The notes beneath the pieces were generated by a model. The model had not been told where the DNA came from and did no database searches. It saw only the letters and a program-made list of their open reading frames with translations. A program made the translations under genes and the position numbers. A stretch of DNA of 64,000 nt. Origin: Planctomycetia bacterium. Its GTDB lineage: Bacteria; Planctomycetota; Planctomycetia; Gemmatales; Gemmataceae. Shown one piece after another: positions 34,451 to 42,255 of this stretch (position 1 is its first letter; each line of letters begins with the position of its first letter). The stretch lies in the NCBI GenBank assembly GCA_005772955.1, contig SXID01000250.1, positions 1 to 64,000 on the forward strand. The letters run 5' to 3'.

Positions 34451-35275
34451 TTATTCGCGTCGGATGCCCGCAACTTGCATCAAATCGGCTGTCGATTGGT
34501 ACGCTTCCGTTACCCACGCGACGATTTTTTCAGGCTCGGGCGAATACTCCAGTTCGATGCTGATAGCGCCCTTGATCCCCAGCGCGGCGATCTCCTTGAG
34601 GTAAGGCACGAAGTCCACCACTCCGCGACCCGGCGGCAAATCGCCATGAACCTTCCCGTCGCAATCGCTGATGTGGACATGGATCGCCTTGCCCTTCAAG
34701 GCGCGTAGCTCCTCCGGCTTCGTCCCTGCGAGGCACAGGTGCGAAATGTCTATGTTCGCACTCACGGCGGGATGGTTCACGGCGTCGATGAACCGTACCA
34801 TGTTCGGCACGTCGTTGAGCAGCGACAGTTTGAATGGCTCTAACTCAAGCGCGATTTCGAGTCCGAGTTGCGCAGCGTAATCGCCGAGCGTTTTCAAGTG
34901 TGCGACACCGGACTTCCACTGCTCTGCGGGCGGGATGACTTGCCGCTCCCAGATGTATTCGCCGAGAACCAGCAGCAGATTCTTCGCTCCTAACTCGTAG
35001 CAGAAGTCGAGGTACGCGCGGCACCGGTCCATGTGAAACCGCTGTACGCTGGGGTTGAAGTCGATCAGCCCAACCGCGACGCACGCGACGCTCACGATCG
35101 GCAGTCCGACCCGCTCGCACTCGGTGCGGATCAGTTTCCGCTCGCGCGCGCAGGTGTCGAGTGGGTCCGCGAATATGTCGATGGTGTCGAATCCGATGGC
35201 CTTCGTCTGGTGGATTCCGAAGGCGGTGCCTTTGCCCGCTTGCGCCCAGGCTGAGTTGATAAGTCCGAGTTTCAT
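34451..35275 (-). CDS. Sugar phosphate isomerase/epimerase family TIM-barrel protein
   Basis: The protein is 274 aa starting at MKLGLINSAWAQAGKGTAFG. The track's 56-residue extension is made of translated heptamer repeats and is rejected. Xylose-isomerase-like TIM barrel features: DTIDIFADPLD, YELGAKNLLLVLGEY, ALELEPFKLSLL (first metal Glu), VSANIDISHLCLAG, KAIHVHISDCDGKVHGDLPPG (His, Asp) and GAISIELEYSPEPE. The acidic/His residues are those that bind a divalent metal in the family. Reaction unknown; typical members epimerise or isomerise sugars or inositols. Its promoter region holds a heptamer repeat array. Confidence 0.88.
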   Translation of the reverse strand: MKLGLINSAWAQAGKGTAFGIHQTKAIGFDTIDIFADPLDTCARERKLIRTECERVGLPIVSVACVAVGLIDFNPSVQRFHMDRCRAYLDFCYELGAKNLLLVLGEYIWERQVIPPAEQWKSGVAHLKTLGDYAAQLGLEIALELEPFKLSLLNDVPNMVRFIDAVNHPAVSANIDISHLCLAGTKPEELRALKGKAIHVHISDCDGKVHGDLPPGRGVVDFVPYLKEIAALGIKGAISIELEYSPEPEKIVAWVTEAYQSTADLMQVAGIRRE

Positions 35276-35278
35276 GGT

Positions 35279-35389
35279 CTTTGGTGTTTCGTGTTTGGTG
35301 TTTGGTGAATGTTGTGGTCGCTTACGCTCCCAACTCACCCACAGACTAAACACCAAACACCAAACACCAAACACCAAACACCAAACACC
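35279..35389. repeat. AAACACC heptamer array with an inverted counterpart
   Basis: Six tandem copies of AAACACC lie at 35348-35389. An imperfect complement (TTTGGTGTTTCGTGTTTGGTG, in part) lies at 35279-35308, so the whole can fold as a large hairpin. It sits in the 5' region between the TIM-barrel gene and the DedA gene, which are divergent. Short period and lack of unique spacers rule out CRISPR. Confidence 0.85.
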
Positions 35390-35467
35390 AGACACTGGCC
35401 CAACCGATCTCCAATGGTACGTTGACAAAACCGCCCCGCGCACCGGGGTTCACACGGGTCGTGATTG

Positions 35468-36343
35468 ATGCTTGAACACCTCAGTACCGCTGGTTACCAC
35501 TACCTCGGCGTGTTCACCGCCCTGATCGCCTCGGCGACGGTTGTCCCGGTGCCGGAGGAGTTGCCGGTCATCACGGCCGGAATCATGGTTGGGCACTCGG
35601 ACACGGAGTTCACCGGCGACCAGCGAGACGACCTGAGGAGGTTGCGATGGTGGATCATGTTGCCAGTACTGATGGCCGGTGTAGTGATTGGCGACGGCGC
35701 ACTCTACACGATCGGCCGGTTGTGGGGGCGCCGATTGCTCAACCTGAAATGGGTGCAGCGTCGGGTCATCACCCCGGAGAAACGCGACCAGATCGAGAAG
35801 AACTTCCACGACCGCGGAATCATGATCCTCTTGGGTGCCCGCTTGCTGCCGGGCATCCGAGGTCCGATTTTCATCATGGCCGGGGTACTCCGGGTTCCAC
35901 TCGGCCGCTTCATGCTTGCGGACGCGATCTACGCCATTCCGCTCGTCAACATTCTGTTCTGGCTGTCGTATTTCCTCACCGATCAGGTGCTGTTGATCTT
36001 CAATAAGATCAATGAGTTCAAGCCGCTCGTGATTGTCGCGATCTTGTCTGGAATCGCGGGCGCGATGATCCACCGGTACATCTTCACGAGACGTGTCTCG
36101 ACGGGTGAGCCGCCGCACGTGCCGGACATCATCGCGAAGCCCGCGGTCGCGATGGGACACGCGGTTGAGAAGGCGGTCGAGATGGCGGTGGACACGGTCA
36201 CCGGCCGGCACCACGACAGACCGCACGAAGCGCCACCCTCCGACGTCGAGGCCAACCAGGGGTTCGGCATCCGCACGCAGGAGCCAAGCGCGAATGGCAC
36301 CGTGGAACAAGGAAGCGAGAAGAAACCCGACGAGAAGACGTGA
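35468..36343 (+). CDS. DedA/SNARE-associated family membrane protein with long polar tail
   Basis: The protein is 291 aa (ATG at 35468; track TTG one codon earlier). DedA-family core: VFTALIASATVVPVPEELPVITAG (re-entrant P-E-P region, about 15-40), GDGALYTIGRLWG (about 73), ARLLPGIRGPIFIMAGVLRVPLGRFMLAD (conserved R-x3-G-x3-P region) and LVNILFWLSYFL. These proteins are implicated in lipid carrier flipping (undecaprenyl phosphate or phospholipid). An extra loop EFTGDQRDDLRRLRWW occurs after the first helix. The last 90 residues are hydrophilic, Ala/Val/Glu/His/Pro-rich, and probably disordered in the cytoplasm. Confidence 0.88.
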   Translation: MLEHLSTAGYHYLGVFTALIASATVVPVPEELPVITAGIMVGHSDTEFTGDQRDDLRRLRWWIMLPVLMAGVVIGDGALYTIGRLWGRRLLNLKWVQRRVITPEKRDQIEKNFHDRGIMILLGARLLPGIRGPIFIMAGVLRVPLGRFMLADAIYAIPLVNILFWLSYFLTDQVLLIFNKINEFKPLVIVAILSGIAGAMIHRYIFTRRVSTGEPPHVPDIIAKPAVAMGHAVEKAVEMAVDTVTGRHHDRPHEAPPSDVEANQGFGIRTQEPSANGTVEQGSEKKPDEKT

Positions 36344-36437
36344 AGGTAGGCGACTCGCTCCGCGAGTCGCGCCTTCGCGCGTGTTGCAGGCACCCGTCGC
36401 GTCCAGCGAGTCACTCGCGGAGCGAGTGACCTACCTT
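36343..36437. repeat. Imperfect inverted repeat between convergent genes
   Basis: The left arm (36343-36370, AAGGTAGGCGACTCGCTCCG and on) and right arm (36406-36437) are near-complements; each arm also contains the small hairpin ACTCGCTCCGCGAGT. It begins in the TGA of dedA and ends in the TAG of the protease gene, so it provides both gene boundaries. Confidence 0.8.
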
Positions 36438-37831
36438 GAAAGCGTGCCGTTGGTTTGCAATCGCGTCAGATAGGTGTGCCAGTCCTTCTCGAACGCACCG
36501 AGTTCTTTCCCCACCAGTGCCGTGAACGCCTGTTTCGGATCGCCACCGCCGTTGACCGCGACCAGATACTTGTTGAACTCCTTCGTGCCGATCAATCGGC
36601 GGTCGAACGTCAGGTAATGCGCCAGTGCCCAGCACGTCAGGTAAGCACGGTCGGATGCGGCCTTCTGATCCGCGTGCGAGGCGAGGAATGCGTCACGCCC
36701 GGTCGTGAGTAGATCGCCAAGCGGCACGAGCGGCCCGCCGTTCTTCCCCTTCAGCCAGTCCTTCGCGCGAAACAACCGTTCCTTGTCGGGGTGGTCGGCG
36801 CGCAGTTCACCCGCTTCCACTACAGCGGTCTCGAAGACCTGCGCCAGCCCCTCGTTGAGCCACCTGGGAAGTTCGCCCGTTCCCTCGCCGGCGCGTACCG
36901 CGTCGGGCTTCAGTGGCGGGTAGACGAACGTCGCGACGTACGCGTGAAACGACTCGTGGTAGAGCAGCGCGAATAGAAACTTGCCGGTCGAGTCGTCGAA
37001 CTTGACGCCGTTGTTCACGTCGGCGAGGTAGACCCGCTTCCGCTCAGCCGTGACTGTCTTCAGGTGGCGCGTCAGTTCGTCGCCCTTGTACAACTTGCGC
37101 ACGTTCTCCTCGTAGCGATCCAGACCCACGAGTTGCTGCCCGTGGTGAACGCGGGCCGATTGCAGTTCTGTGCCAAGCCGCTTCAGGTCGCTGCCGCAGA
37201 GTACGCGGTTGTTGGTCGCGTCGTATACTGCGGGATTCAACAGCTTCGCACCGTTGAGCAGTGCGCGGTATTCCTCCGGTTCGGTCGCGAGCAGGATCTT
37301 TGTCTGGCGCGCACCCTTGGCGGTGGGCGGGAGGAATCGCGCGAACGCTGTGTAGATTTGTTCCAGGCGCACGCCCGAGCGCCGCGTGAGTTCCTCGGTG
37401 CCGGTGCTTACGAGGCTGAAGTAGTCGGAGTCGTACATCTTCGCGCCGCCCGGCTTTCCGGGCCAGTCCGTGGGAACCAGTTCCAGTGACTCCATCCGCT
37501 TTCGTTCTCCTTCGCCGTTCGGGTCGAGTTCGGCGAGTTTCTCTTTCAGGGTTGCGCGATCCTTGTCGGAGAGCTTCTTCACGTTCGCGATTTCGGACTT
37601 GCTCAGGAAACTCGTGAGCGTGACCGTGGGGCGGCCAGGCGGGCGTGACACCGACCGGAACTCGACGCCGTCTGGCAGTTCGTGAAGTATCAGCCCCTGG
37701 AACTTCGCGCCGTTGGTTAACGTGATCTCGTCGAACGGCCAATTTGACAGCCCGACCGGAGGCGTGGCCGGCTGCGCGCCCGCGACGGCGCACGCGAAAA
37801 CAAACAGCGGAACCAGAATAACGAAGCGCAT
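36431..37831 (-). CDS. Exported DUF1570-like zinc metalloprotease candidate
   Basis: The protein is 466 aa from MRFVILVPLFVFACAVAGAQP, with a signal peptide. The core (about 130-460) contains LYHESFHAYVA, an HExxH zinc motif at about residue 305, followed by WLNEGLAQVFETAVVE, where Asn-Glu-Gly gives the third zinc ligand of gluzincins. The second half is helical (AYLTCWALAHYLTFDRRL). Planctomycete proteins of this form are usually labelled DUF1570. The N-terminal 110 residues start with a beta segment (FDEITLTNGAKFQGLILHEL). Exported protease activity is inferred from the motif. The TAG stop is supplied by the palindrome at 36343-36437. Confidence 0.82.
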   Translation of the reverse strand: MRFVILVPLFVFACAVAGAQPATPPVGLSNWPFDEITLTNGAKFQGLILHELPDGVEFRSVSRPPGRPTVTLTSFLSKSEIANVKKLSDKDRATLKEKLAELDPNGEGERKRMESLELVPTDWPGKPGGAKMYDSDYFSLVSTGTEELTRRSGVRLEQIYTAFARFLPPTAKGARQTKILLATEPEEYRALLNGAKLLNPAVYDATNNRVLCGSDLKRLGTELQSARVHHGQQLVGLDRYEENVRKLYKGDELTRHLKTVTAERKRVYLADVNNGVKFDDSTGKFLFALLYHESFHAYVATFVYPPLKPDAVRAGEGTGELPRWLNEGLAQVFETAVVEAGELRADHPDKERLFRAKDWLKGKNGGPLVPLGDLLTTGRDAFLASHADQKAASDRAYLTCWALAHYLTFDRRLIGTKEFNKYLVAVNGGGDPKQAFTALVGKELGAFEKDWHTYLTRLQTNGTLSR

Positions 37832-37947
37832 GGATGGTCCGGCGTGTGAGGTGTGTGTTACCCATTGTGCGTCGGAGACGGTAGGATTGAAAGGGCGAAC
37901 AACCCACAGCGTAGCCGCGACGCGCAGCGGAGCGCGGGAGAAGGACA

Positions 37948-38595
37948 ATGGCAGCATCGGATCTGGTTGTTGCGTTCACAGGCGCAAGCGGATCGCCCTA
38001 CGGGTTGCGGCTGGTGGAAGTGCTGCTCCGTGCCGGGCATAACGTACACTTGACCATCAGCACGGCCGCAGTCGAAGTGCTCGAAGCCGAAGCCGGGCGC
38101 ACGGTGCAACTCGGCGCGGATGCGTTCAACCCAACCGCGCTGTTCGGCCCGCGCGCGATTGATGTTACACGTCTCCATTACCACCATTTCCGCGATTTCC
38201 GGGCAGGCATCGCGAGCGGTTCCTTCCTCACTGGTGGGATGGTGATCTGCCCGTGCAGTCTCGGCACACTCGCGGCGGTTGCGCACGGCATCTCCGAGAA
38301 TCTGATCCACCGTGCCGCGGAGGTTCACCTCAAAGAGCGGCGGAGGTTGGTACTGGTGCCGCGTGAGACGCCGCTTGGCCTGATCGCACTCAAGAACATG
38401 GTCGCGGTGACAGAGGCCGGAGCGGTGGTACTCCCCGCGATGCCGGCGTTCTACACCCGACCGCAAAGCCTCGCGGACATGGTCGATTTCGTGGTCGGAC
38501 GCATCTGCGATCAGCTCGGGGTCGAACATGGATTGGTGCGGCGATGGGGTGAAGAACCTCCCCCGCTCCTTGAAGGGGAGTGGGGGACGCGATAG
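37948..38595 (+). CDS. ubiX: Flavin prenyltransferase UbiX/Pad1 family
   Basis: The protein is 215 aa. It prenylates FMN to make the cofactor of UbiD-type decarboxylases. Visible: FTGASGSPYGLRLVEVLL (FMN-phosphate binding), FLTGGMVICPCSLGTLAAVAHG (conserved Cys-Ser), NLIHRAAEVHLKERRRLVLVPRETPL and AGAVVLPAMPAFYTRP. The C-terminal 15 residues (EEPPPLLEGEWGTR) lie beyond the family core and come from a small palindrome. No ubiD is in the window. It is convergent with the DUF790 gene; stops abut at 38595/38596. Confidence 0.95.
   Translation: MAASDLVVAFTGASGSPYGLRLVEVLLRAGHNVHLTISTAAVEVLEAEAGRTVQLGADAFNPTALFGPRAIDVTRLHYHHFRDFRAGIASGSFLTGGMVICPCSLGTLAAVAHGISENLIHRAAEVHLKERRRLVLVPRETPLGLIALKNMVAVTEAGAVVLPAMPAFYTRPQSLADMVDFVVGRICDQLGVEHGLVRRWGEEPPPLLEGEWGTR
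38566..38595. repeat. Small palindrome forming the 3' end of ubiX
   Basis: CTCCCCCGCTCCTT and the following AAGGGGAGTGGGGGA are near-complementary with one bulge. It encodes the Pro/Leu/Glu-rich C-terminus of UbiX beyond the conserved core and resembles in type, though not in exact sequence, the element inside rarA. Confidence 0.6.
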
Positions 38596-39816
38596 TTACA
38601 CCCCCGCGGCTTGCCCTGCTATGCGTGCCACTTCCTCGGGCAGTGGGGTGCGCTTGTAGCGGTACACCCCGTTGCCGAATTGAACTTCGGACTCCTCATC
38701 TGCTCGCATCTGCTCCGACACGCACAGCACGAACTTGCCCGGTGCGCCCTTCGCAAGGTTCTTGTAGTGCGTCTCGATGTCGCCTTTCCGCCAGAATCCG
38801 AACACCTCGACATACACTTCCTTCCCGGTCTTCACATGTGTCAGTTTGAAGTCGGGAACCCACGTGCTTGTGGGCAGCAGAATCGGGTGCGGGTCGGTGT
38901 CCAGAATCCAAGCTTTCACCTTCGTGGCGAACGTGTCCGCGAACATCTGCAACTCTGGCGGTGTGTACACGCCGAAGTCCGGAGTATGCGATTTCAGGCC
39001 GTCCAGGCCGGAGAGTTGAAACGTCTTCTCCTTGCGCTCCGCGCCCCAGCGGATGTTCGCGCGCAAGTCGAATGCTTTGCAGTGCAAGAGCGTCGGCAGG
39101 AACATCGCGAGTTGTAGTCCGTACTTGTTCGTGGACGAGAACAGCGAGAGCGGGCCGTCGAGCGTGAGTTTGTAGCTGTTGCCCGGCGTTTCCTGAATTG
39201 TGCAGATGAGGCGGTGAAACTTCACCGCCCGGAAGAGTTGCCGGAATCGCGCCGGGGTTTCGGCGTACACGCGAAGTTCCATCAGCGTGCAGCGAAGCAG
39301 TATCGACTGCACGAGCGCCACGTTGTAACGGTTGAGAAGTTGCGTCGCGGTGATGTCATCGAACGTGATGACTCGCTGTTCGTCCTTCAGGTCAGCGAAC
39401 AGACTGCGTTCCATCTGCCCCGGCGTGACTGCGAGGGACAGTTGTTCCGCGACCTCCTTCATGACGGAGGCGCGGTCGAACGGTTGCATCGCGTTCGCGG
39501 CTTCAGCGCGTGTGGTCGCCGCAGCCTTGAAGACGGCTTCGCGCAGCTGTTCCGGCGGGTGATCGGCGGAGACCTCGAACTCGCAGCGATCTTCGAGGAG
39601 CTTCGCGAGACCCGCGGGAAGCAAGCCGCGCGGCCCTTCGGGGATAAGATCAGCGAACTCTTCCTCGATCTCACCGCGAGTGCGTCCCGGCGAGCCGCGG
39701 TACGCGAGCAACAGTTGCTCCGCGAGCGCGACGAGGCTCTCGTCGTTGGGTTCGACGTAGAGCGGAACGAGTTTGTTCTTCGCGTGCCGCACGCGAACCA
39801 TCTTGCCTGTTAGCAT
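38596..39816 (-). CDS. DUF790 family protein, Bax1-like structure-specific nuclease
   Basis: The protein is 406 aa from MLTGKMVRVRHAKNKLVPLY. The family (DUF790) includes archaeal Bax1, a nuclease that binds the XPB helicase. Family-like text includes RYNVALVQSILLRCTLMELRVY, LFRAVKFHRLICTIQETPG, KLTLDGPLSLFSSTNKYGLQLAMFLPTLLHC and a C-terminal PD-(D/E)xK-type core WVPDFKLTHVKTGKEVYVEVFGFWRKGDIE. The Asp and Glu of that core are candidate metal ligands. The helicase gene lies immediately upstream (106 nt, same strand), so the pair is likely an operon. Activity is inferred from family and context. Confidence 0.88.
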   Translation of the reverse strand: MLTGKMVRVRHAKNKLVPLYVEPNDESLVALAEQLLLAYRGSPGRTRGEIEEEFADLIPEGPRGLLPAGLAKLLEDRCEFEVSADHPPEQLREAVFKAAATTRAEAANAMQPFDRASVMKEVAEQLSLAVTPGQMERSLFADLKDEQRVITFDDITATQLLNRYNVALVQSILLRCTLMELRVYAETPARFRQLFRAVKFHRLICTIQETPGNSYKLTLDGPLSLFSSTNKYGLQLAMFLPTLLHCKAFDLRANIRWGAERKEKTFQLSGLDGLKSHTPDFGVYTPPELQMFADTFATKVKAWILDTDPHPILLPTSTWVPDFKLTHVKTGKEVYVEVFGFWRKGDIETHYKNLAKGAPGKFVLCVSEQMRADEESEVQFGNGVYRYKRTPLPEEVARIAGQAAGV

Positions 39817-39836
39817 TTTGGGAAGCGATGAGGGAG

Positions 39837-39903
39837 GGAGGATGAAGGATGAGTAAAGGACCAAGACACGAAGCACGCCTTCTGTCTTGCTTCATCCTTC
39901 ATC
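39837..39903. repeat. Inverted repeat between the XPB-like and Bax1-like genes
   Basis: GAGGATGAAGGATGA (about 39838-39852) and TCATCCTTCATCCTC (about 39891-39905) are exact 15-nt complements separated by about 40 nt, lying in the gap between the two genes. It could attenuate or stabilise the transcript. Confidence 0.75.
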
Positions 39904-39922
39904 CTCAATTCTTCAACCTTGG

Positions 39923-41305
39923 TTATTGGAATGCCCGGTGTTGCCGCCTTCGGTCGCTCACGAACTCTTCCGCGGTGTTCTTCGCGATCACTTCGTAGAG
40001 GATTGCTTGCTTTTCGCCGTACTTACGCAGGATGCGCCCGAGACGCTGCACGTTCTCGGTTGCGCTGCCGGTGCCGGAGAGCACGATACCCACGCTCGCT
40101 GCGGGCACATCAACACCTTCGTTGAGTACCTGACAGGTCACCACCGCATTGAACGCGCCCGAGTGGAAGTTGCTGAGGATCGCTTTACGCTCTTTCGGTT
40201 TGGTTTGGTTGGTCATCGCGGGAATGAGGTAGCGGCGGGCGACCTCGTACACGGTCGCGTTGTCCGCTGTGAAGATCAAGACGCGGTCGTTCGCATGCCG
40301 CACCAGGAGGTCTTCAAGCGCCTTGAACTTGCCGCTTGCGGCCTGGATGATCCGCTTTTGCTCGCGGAACGCGCGCATCGCCTTCCAGCCTTCGGGCGTC
40401 TTGCTGGCCTCGTACAGGAAGCGCCGGAAGCCGTCCATTCCGTTCATATTGATACCGCGATCGGCCGCGAACTTCTTGTACTCCTCGCGACAGTTGCGGT
40501 AGGTCTCTTCTTCGCTCGTTGTGAGTTCGACGAAGATGCGGCGCGTCTCGTATGGCGCGAGGTGGTCGCTCGCGTCACTGATGTCGAGCCGGTAGGAGAT
40601 CGGGCCGATGAGTTGCGGGAGCAACTGCTCGGCGCCGTCGGCGCGTTCGGGCGTGGCCGTCAGCCCGATGCGGAACGGCGCGAGGCTCGCGTTTGCGGCC
40701 TCGCTGAACGTTGCCCCGGGCAAGTGGTGACACTCGTCGAAGATCACCAGCCCGTAGCGGTTCGCCCAGCGTTCGAGGTGGATGTACGCCGAGTCGTAGG
40801 TGGTCACCGTGAGCGGCTTGTAGTTGAACTCGCCCGCGCCTACCATCCCCACTTCGACACCGAAGGACTGTTCCAGTTCACGCGCCCACTGCACCATCAG
40901 GTCGATCTTCGGTGTAACGACAATCGTAGGCCTGCTCACCTTCTCGATGCACAGGAACGCTGTGAACGTCTTGCCGGTGCCGGTCGGCATCACGATCACG
41001 CCGCGGCGCCCGTCCTTCATCCACGCGTTGACCGCCTCAGTCTGGTAGTCGCGCGCGGCACGCTCGGAGTTGAGCTTCCACCCCGCAGGTTCGTTCGCCC
41101 ACCCGCGAGCGGTGTCTTCGTAAGGGATCTTCTCGCGGATGAGTTGTTCCACGATGGAACGGTAGTGCCGACCCTGGGCGCGGTGCGCGCTGGTTCGCGG
41201 GTCGAACACCACCCCGGGCAGTTCGCCGAAGATGAACCCGTTCGGACCACCGGTCACCGTTACGGTTCCGCGGTCGTAACCCAGGAGGACAGGGGATTCG
41301 CTCAT
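39923..41305 (-). CDS. XPB/Rad25-type superfamily 2 DNA helicase
   Basis: The protein is 460 aa. Superfamily 2 motifs: Q-like region RDYQTEAVNAWMKDG (about 83), motif I VIVMPTGTGKTFTAF, Ia VVTPKIDLMVQWARELE, motif II VIFDECHHLPG, motif III RIGLTATPERADGAEQ, motif V CQVLNEGVDVPAASVG and motif VI QRLGRILRKYGEK. The N-terminal 75 residues form a small domain like the DNA damage-recognition domain of archaeal XPB. Text between the two RecA domains (EEETYRNCREEYKKF) suits the thumb-like insert. XPB unwinds damaged DNA. The companion nuclease gene lies directly downstream. Confidence 0.9.
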   Translation of the reverse strand: MSESPVLLGYDRGTVTVTGGPNGFIFGELPGVVFDPRTSAHRAQGRHYRSIVEQLIREKIPYEDTARGWANEPAGWKLNSERAARDYQTEAVNAWMKDGRRGVIVMPTGTGKTFTAFLCIEKVSRPTIVVTPKIDLMVQWARELEQSFGVEVGMVGAGEFNYKPLTVTTYDSAYIHLERWANRYGLVIFDECHHLPGATFSEAANASLAPFRIGLTATPERADGAEQLLPQLIGPISYRLDISDASDHLAPYETRRIFVELTTSEEETYRNCREEYKKFAADRGINMNGMDGFRRFLYEASKTPEGWKAMRAFREQKRIIQAASGKFKALEDLLVRHANDRVLIFTADNATVYEVARRYLIPAMTNQTKPKERKAILSNFHSGAFNAVVTCQVLNEGVDVPAASVGIVLSGTGSATENVQRLGRILRKYGEKQAILYEVIAKNTAEEFVSDRRRQHRAFQ

Positions 41306-41457
41306 GCCGTGGATTATGACGCGGTGAACCTCCGTTGCCTAGCGCAGCCGGGCGCGTTGGGAAAGGTTCAGAAGAAGCGAAGCCGGCATCTTGACACATT
41401 CGACTCCGAGAGCGAACGTAACAGTACCTCACTTCACCTCGCCCTCGGAGCCACATC

Positions 41458-41862
41458 ATGTCTCCTCTCGCACTTCACGCGAACACGGCGTCCGACCTGA
41501 TGAACCCCGCGCCCGTTTCGCTGGTCGATACCGCGACGGTCGCGGAAGCGACCGCGTTCCTCACGGACCGGGGTTTCGGCGCAGCGGTGGTTATCAACCC
41601 CGGTGGGCACTCGGTCGGCGTCGTCTCGAAGACGGACCTCCTCCACCACGCCCGTCACCACGGCGGCACCCACCCAGCCGACATCACACCTGTGACTAGC
41701 GTGATGACGCCCGCAGTGTACACAATCCGCGTTGAGGCTCCCGCCCGGTCGGTAGTGGAGCAACTGCTCGAACTCAGCGTCCACCACCTGTTTGTGGTGG
41801 ACCCAAGCGGGGTCGTTGTAGGGGTCATCAGCCCTGTCGACGTGCTGAGGAAGTTGCGATGA
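41458..41862 (+). CDS. CBS-domain pair protein
   Basis: The protein is 134 aa. Two CBS motifs fill it: SDLMNPAPVSLVDTATVAEATAFLTDRGFGAAVVIN..SVGVVSKTDLL and TSVMTPAVYTIRVEAPARSVVEQLLELSVHHLFVVD..VVVGVISPVDVLRKL. Stand-alone CBS pairs bind adenine nucleotides and act as sensors. Intergenic context gives no partner. Its 3' end is 21 nt from the small membrane protein on the opposite strand. Confidence 0.9.
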   Translation: MSPLALHANTASDLMNPAPVSLVDTATVAEATAFLTDRGFGAAVVINPGGHSVGVVSKTDLLHHARHHGGTHPADITPVTSVMTPAVYTIRVEAPARSVVEQLLELSVHHLFVVDPSGVVVGVISPVDVLRKLR

Positions 41863-41883
41863 TACCCGCGGTTGAAGACTCAC

Positions 41884-42042
41884 TTAGGGGAGATACGACG
41901 CCAAGTAGAAGACCAGAGCGATGCAGATCACGCCCAGGAACATCACAAGCCACGCCTGGAACATCCACGTGTACACGCGGCGGTATGGCGGTGCCGTCTC
42001 GGCAGTTTCTGGCGCAGTTTGCGGCTTCAGGGGCTGACTCAT
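41884..42042 (-). CDS. Small single-span membrane protein (52 aa)
   Basis: It is below the ORF-track cutoff. Minus strand from ATG at 42042 reads MSQPLKPQTAPETAETAPPY, then RRVYTWMFQAWLVMFLGVIC and a helix end IALVFYLASYLP before TAA at 41884. The hydrophobic core of about 22 residues follows a Pro/Thr/Glu-rich N-terminus, with positive RR at the membrane border. The frame shown by the track here (41828-42070) is a shadow of it. The function is unknown; small proteins of this layout are common cofactors of cytochrome or transport complexes. Confidence 0.65.
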   Translation of the reverse strand: MSQPLKPQTAPETAETAPPYRRVYTWMFQAWLVMFLGVICIALVFYLASYLP

Positions 42043-42255
42043 TGAGTTCTCCGCAATCGATGAACACCACCTACCATCGGCTCTTTAACGCACTTGTTCC
42101 AGTCCGTGTTTGCTCGGGGTGGGTGGCCGACGGACGGACCAGGCCGATTTGTCGCTCCAGACCGGACATTCGTGAGCTACAATTGAAAAATCTGACCAGT
42201 CGGCACTCACGCCGGCCCTTTGACCTCGGCGACGCCTACTTCGGACGCGCGCGGA

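Noticed and set aside
35348-35389. Possible CRISPR array
   Set aside because: Heptamer tandem repeat without spacers and no cas genes in the window.
35276-35443. N-terminal extension of the TIM-barrel protein
   Set aside because: It is a translation of the heptamer repeat region, and the family N-terminus is MKLGLINSAW.
39887-41500. 537-aa plus-strand ORF
   Set aside because: It is antisense to the XPB-like helicase; its composition (Arg, His, Val, Asp) is that of a high-GC shadow frame, while the helicase has all motifs.
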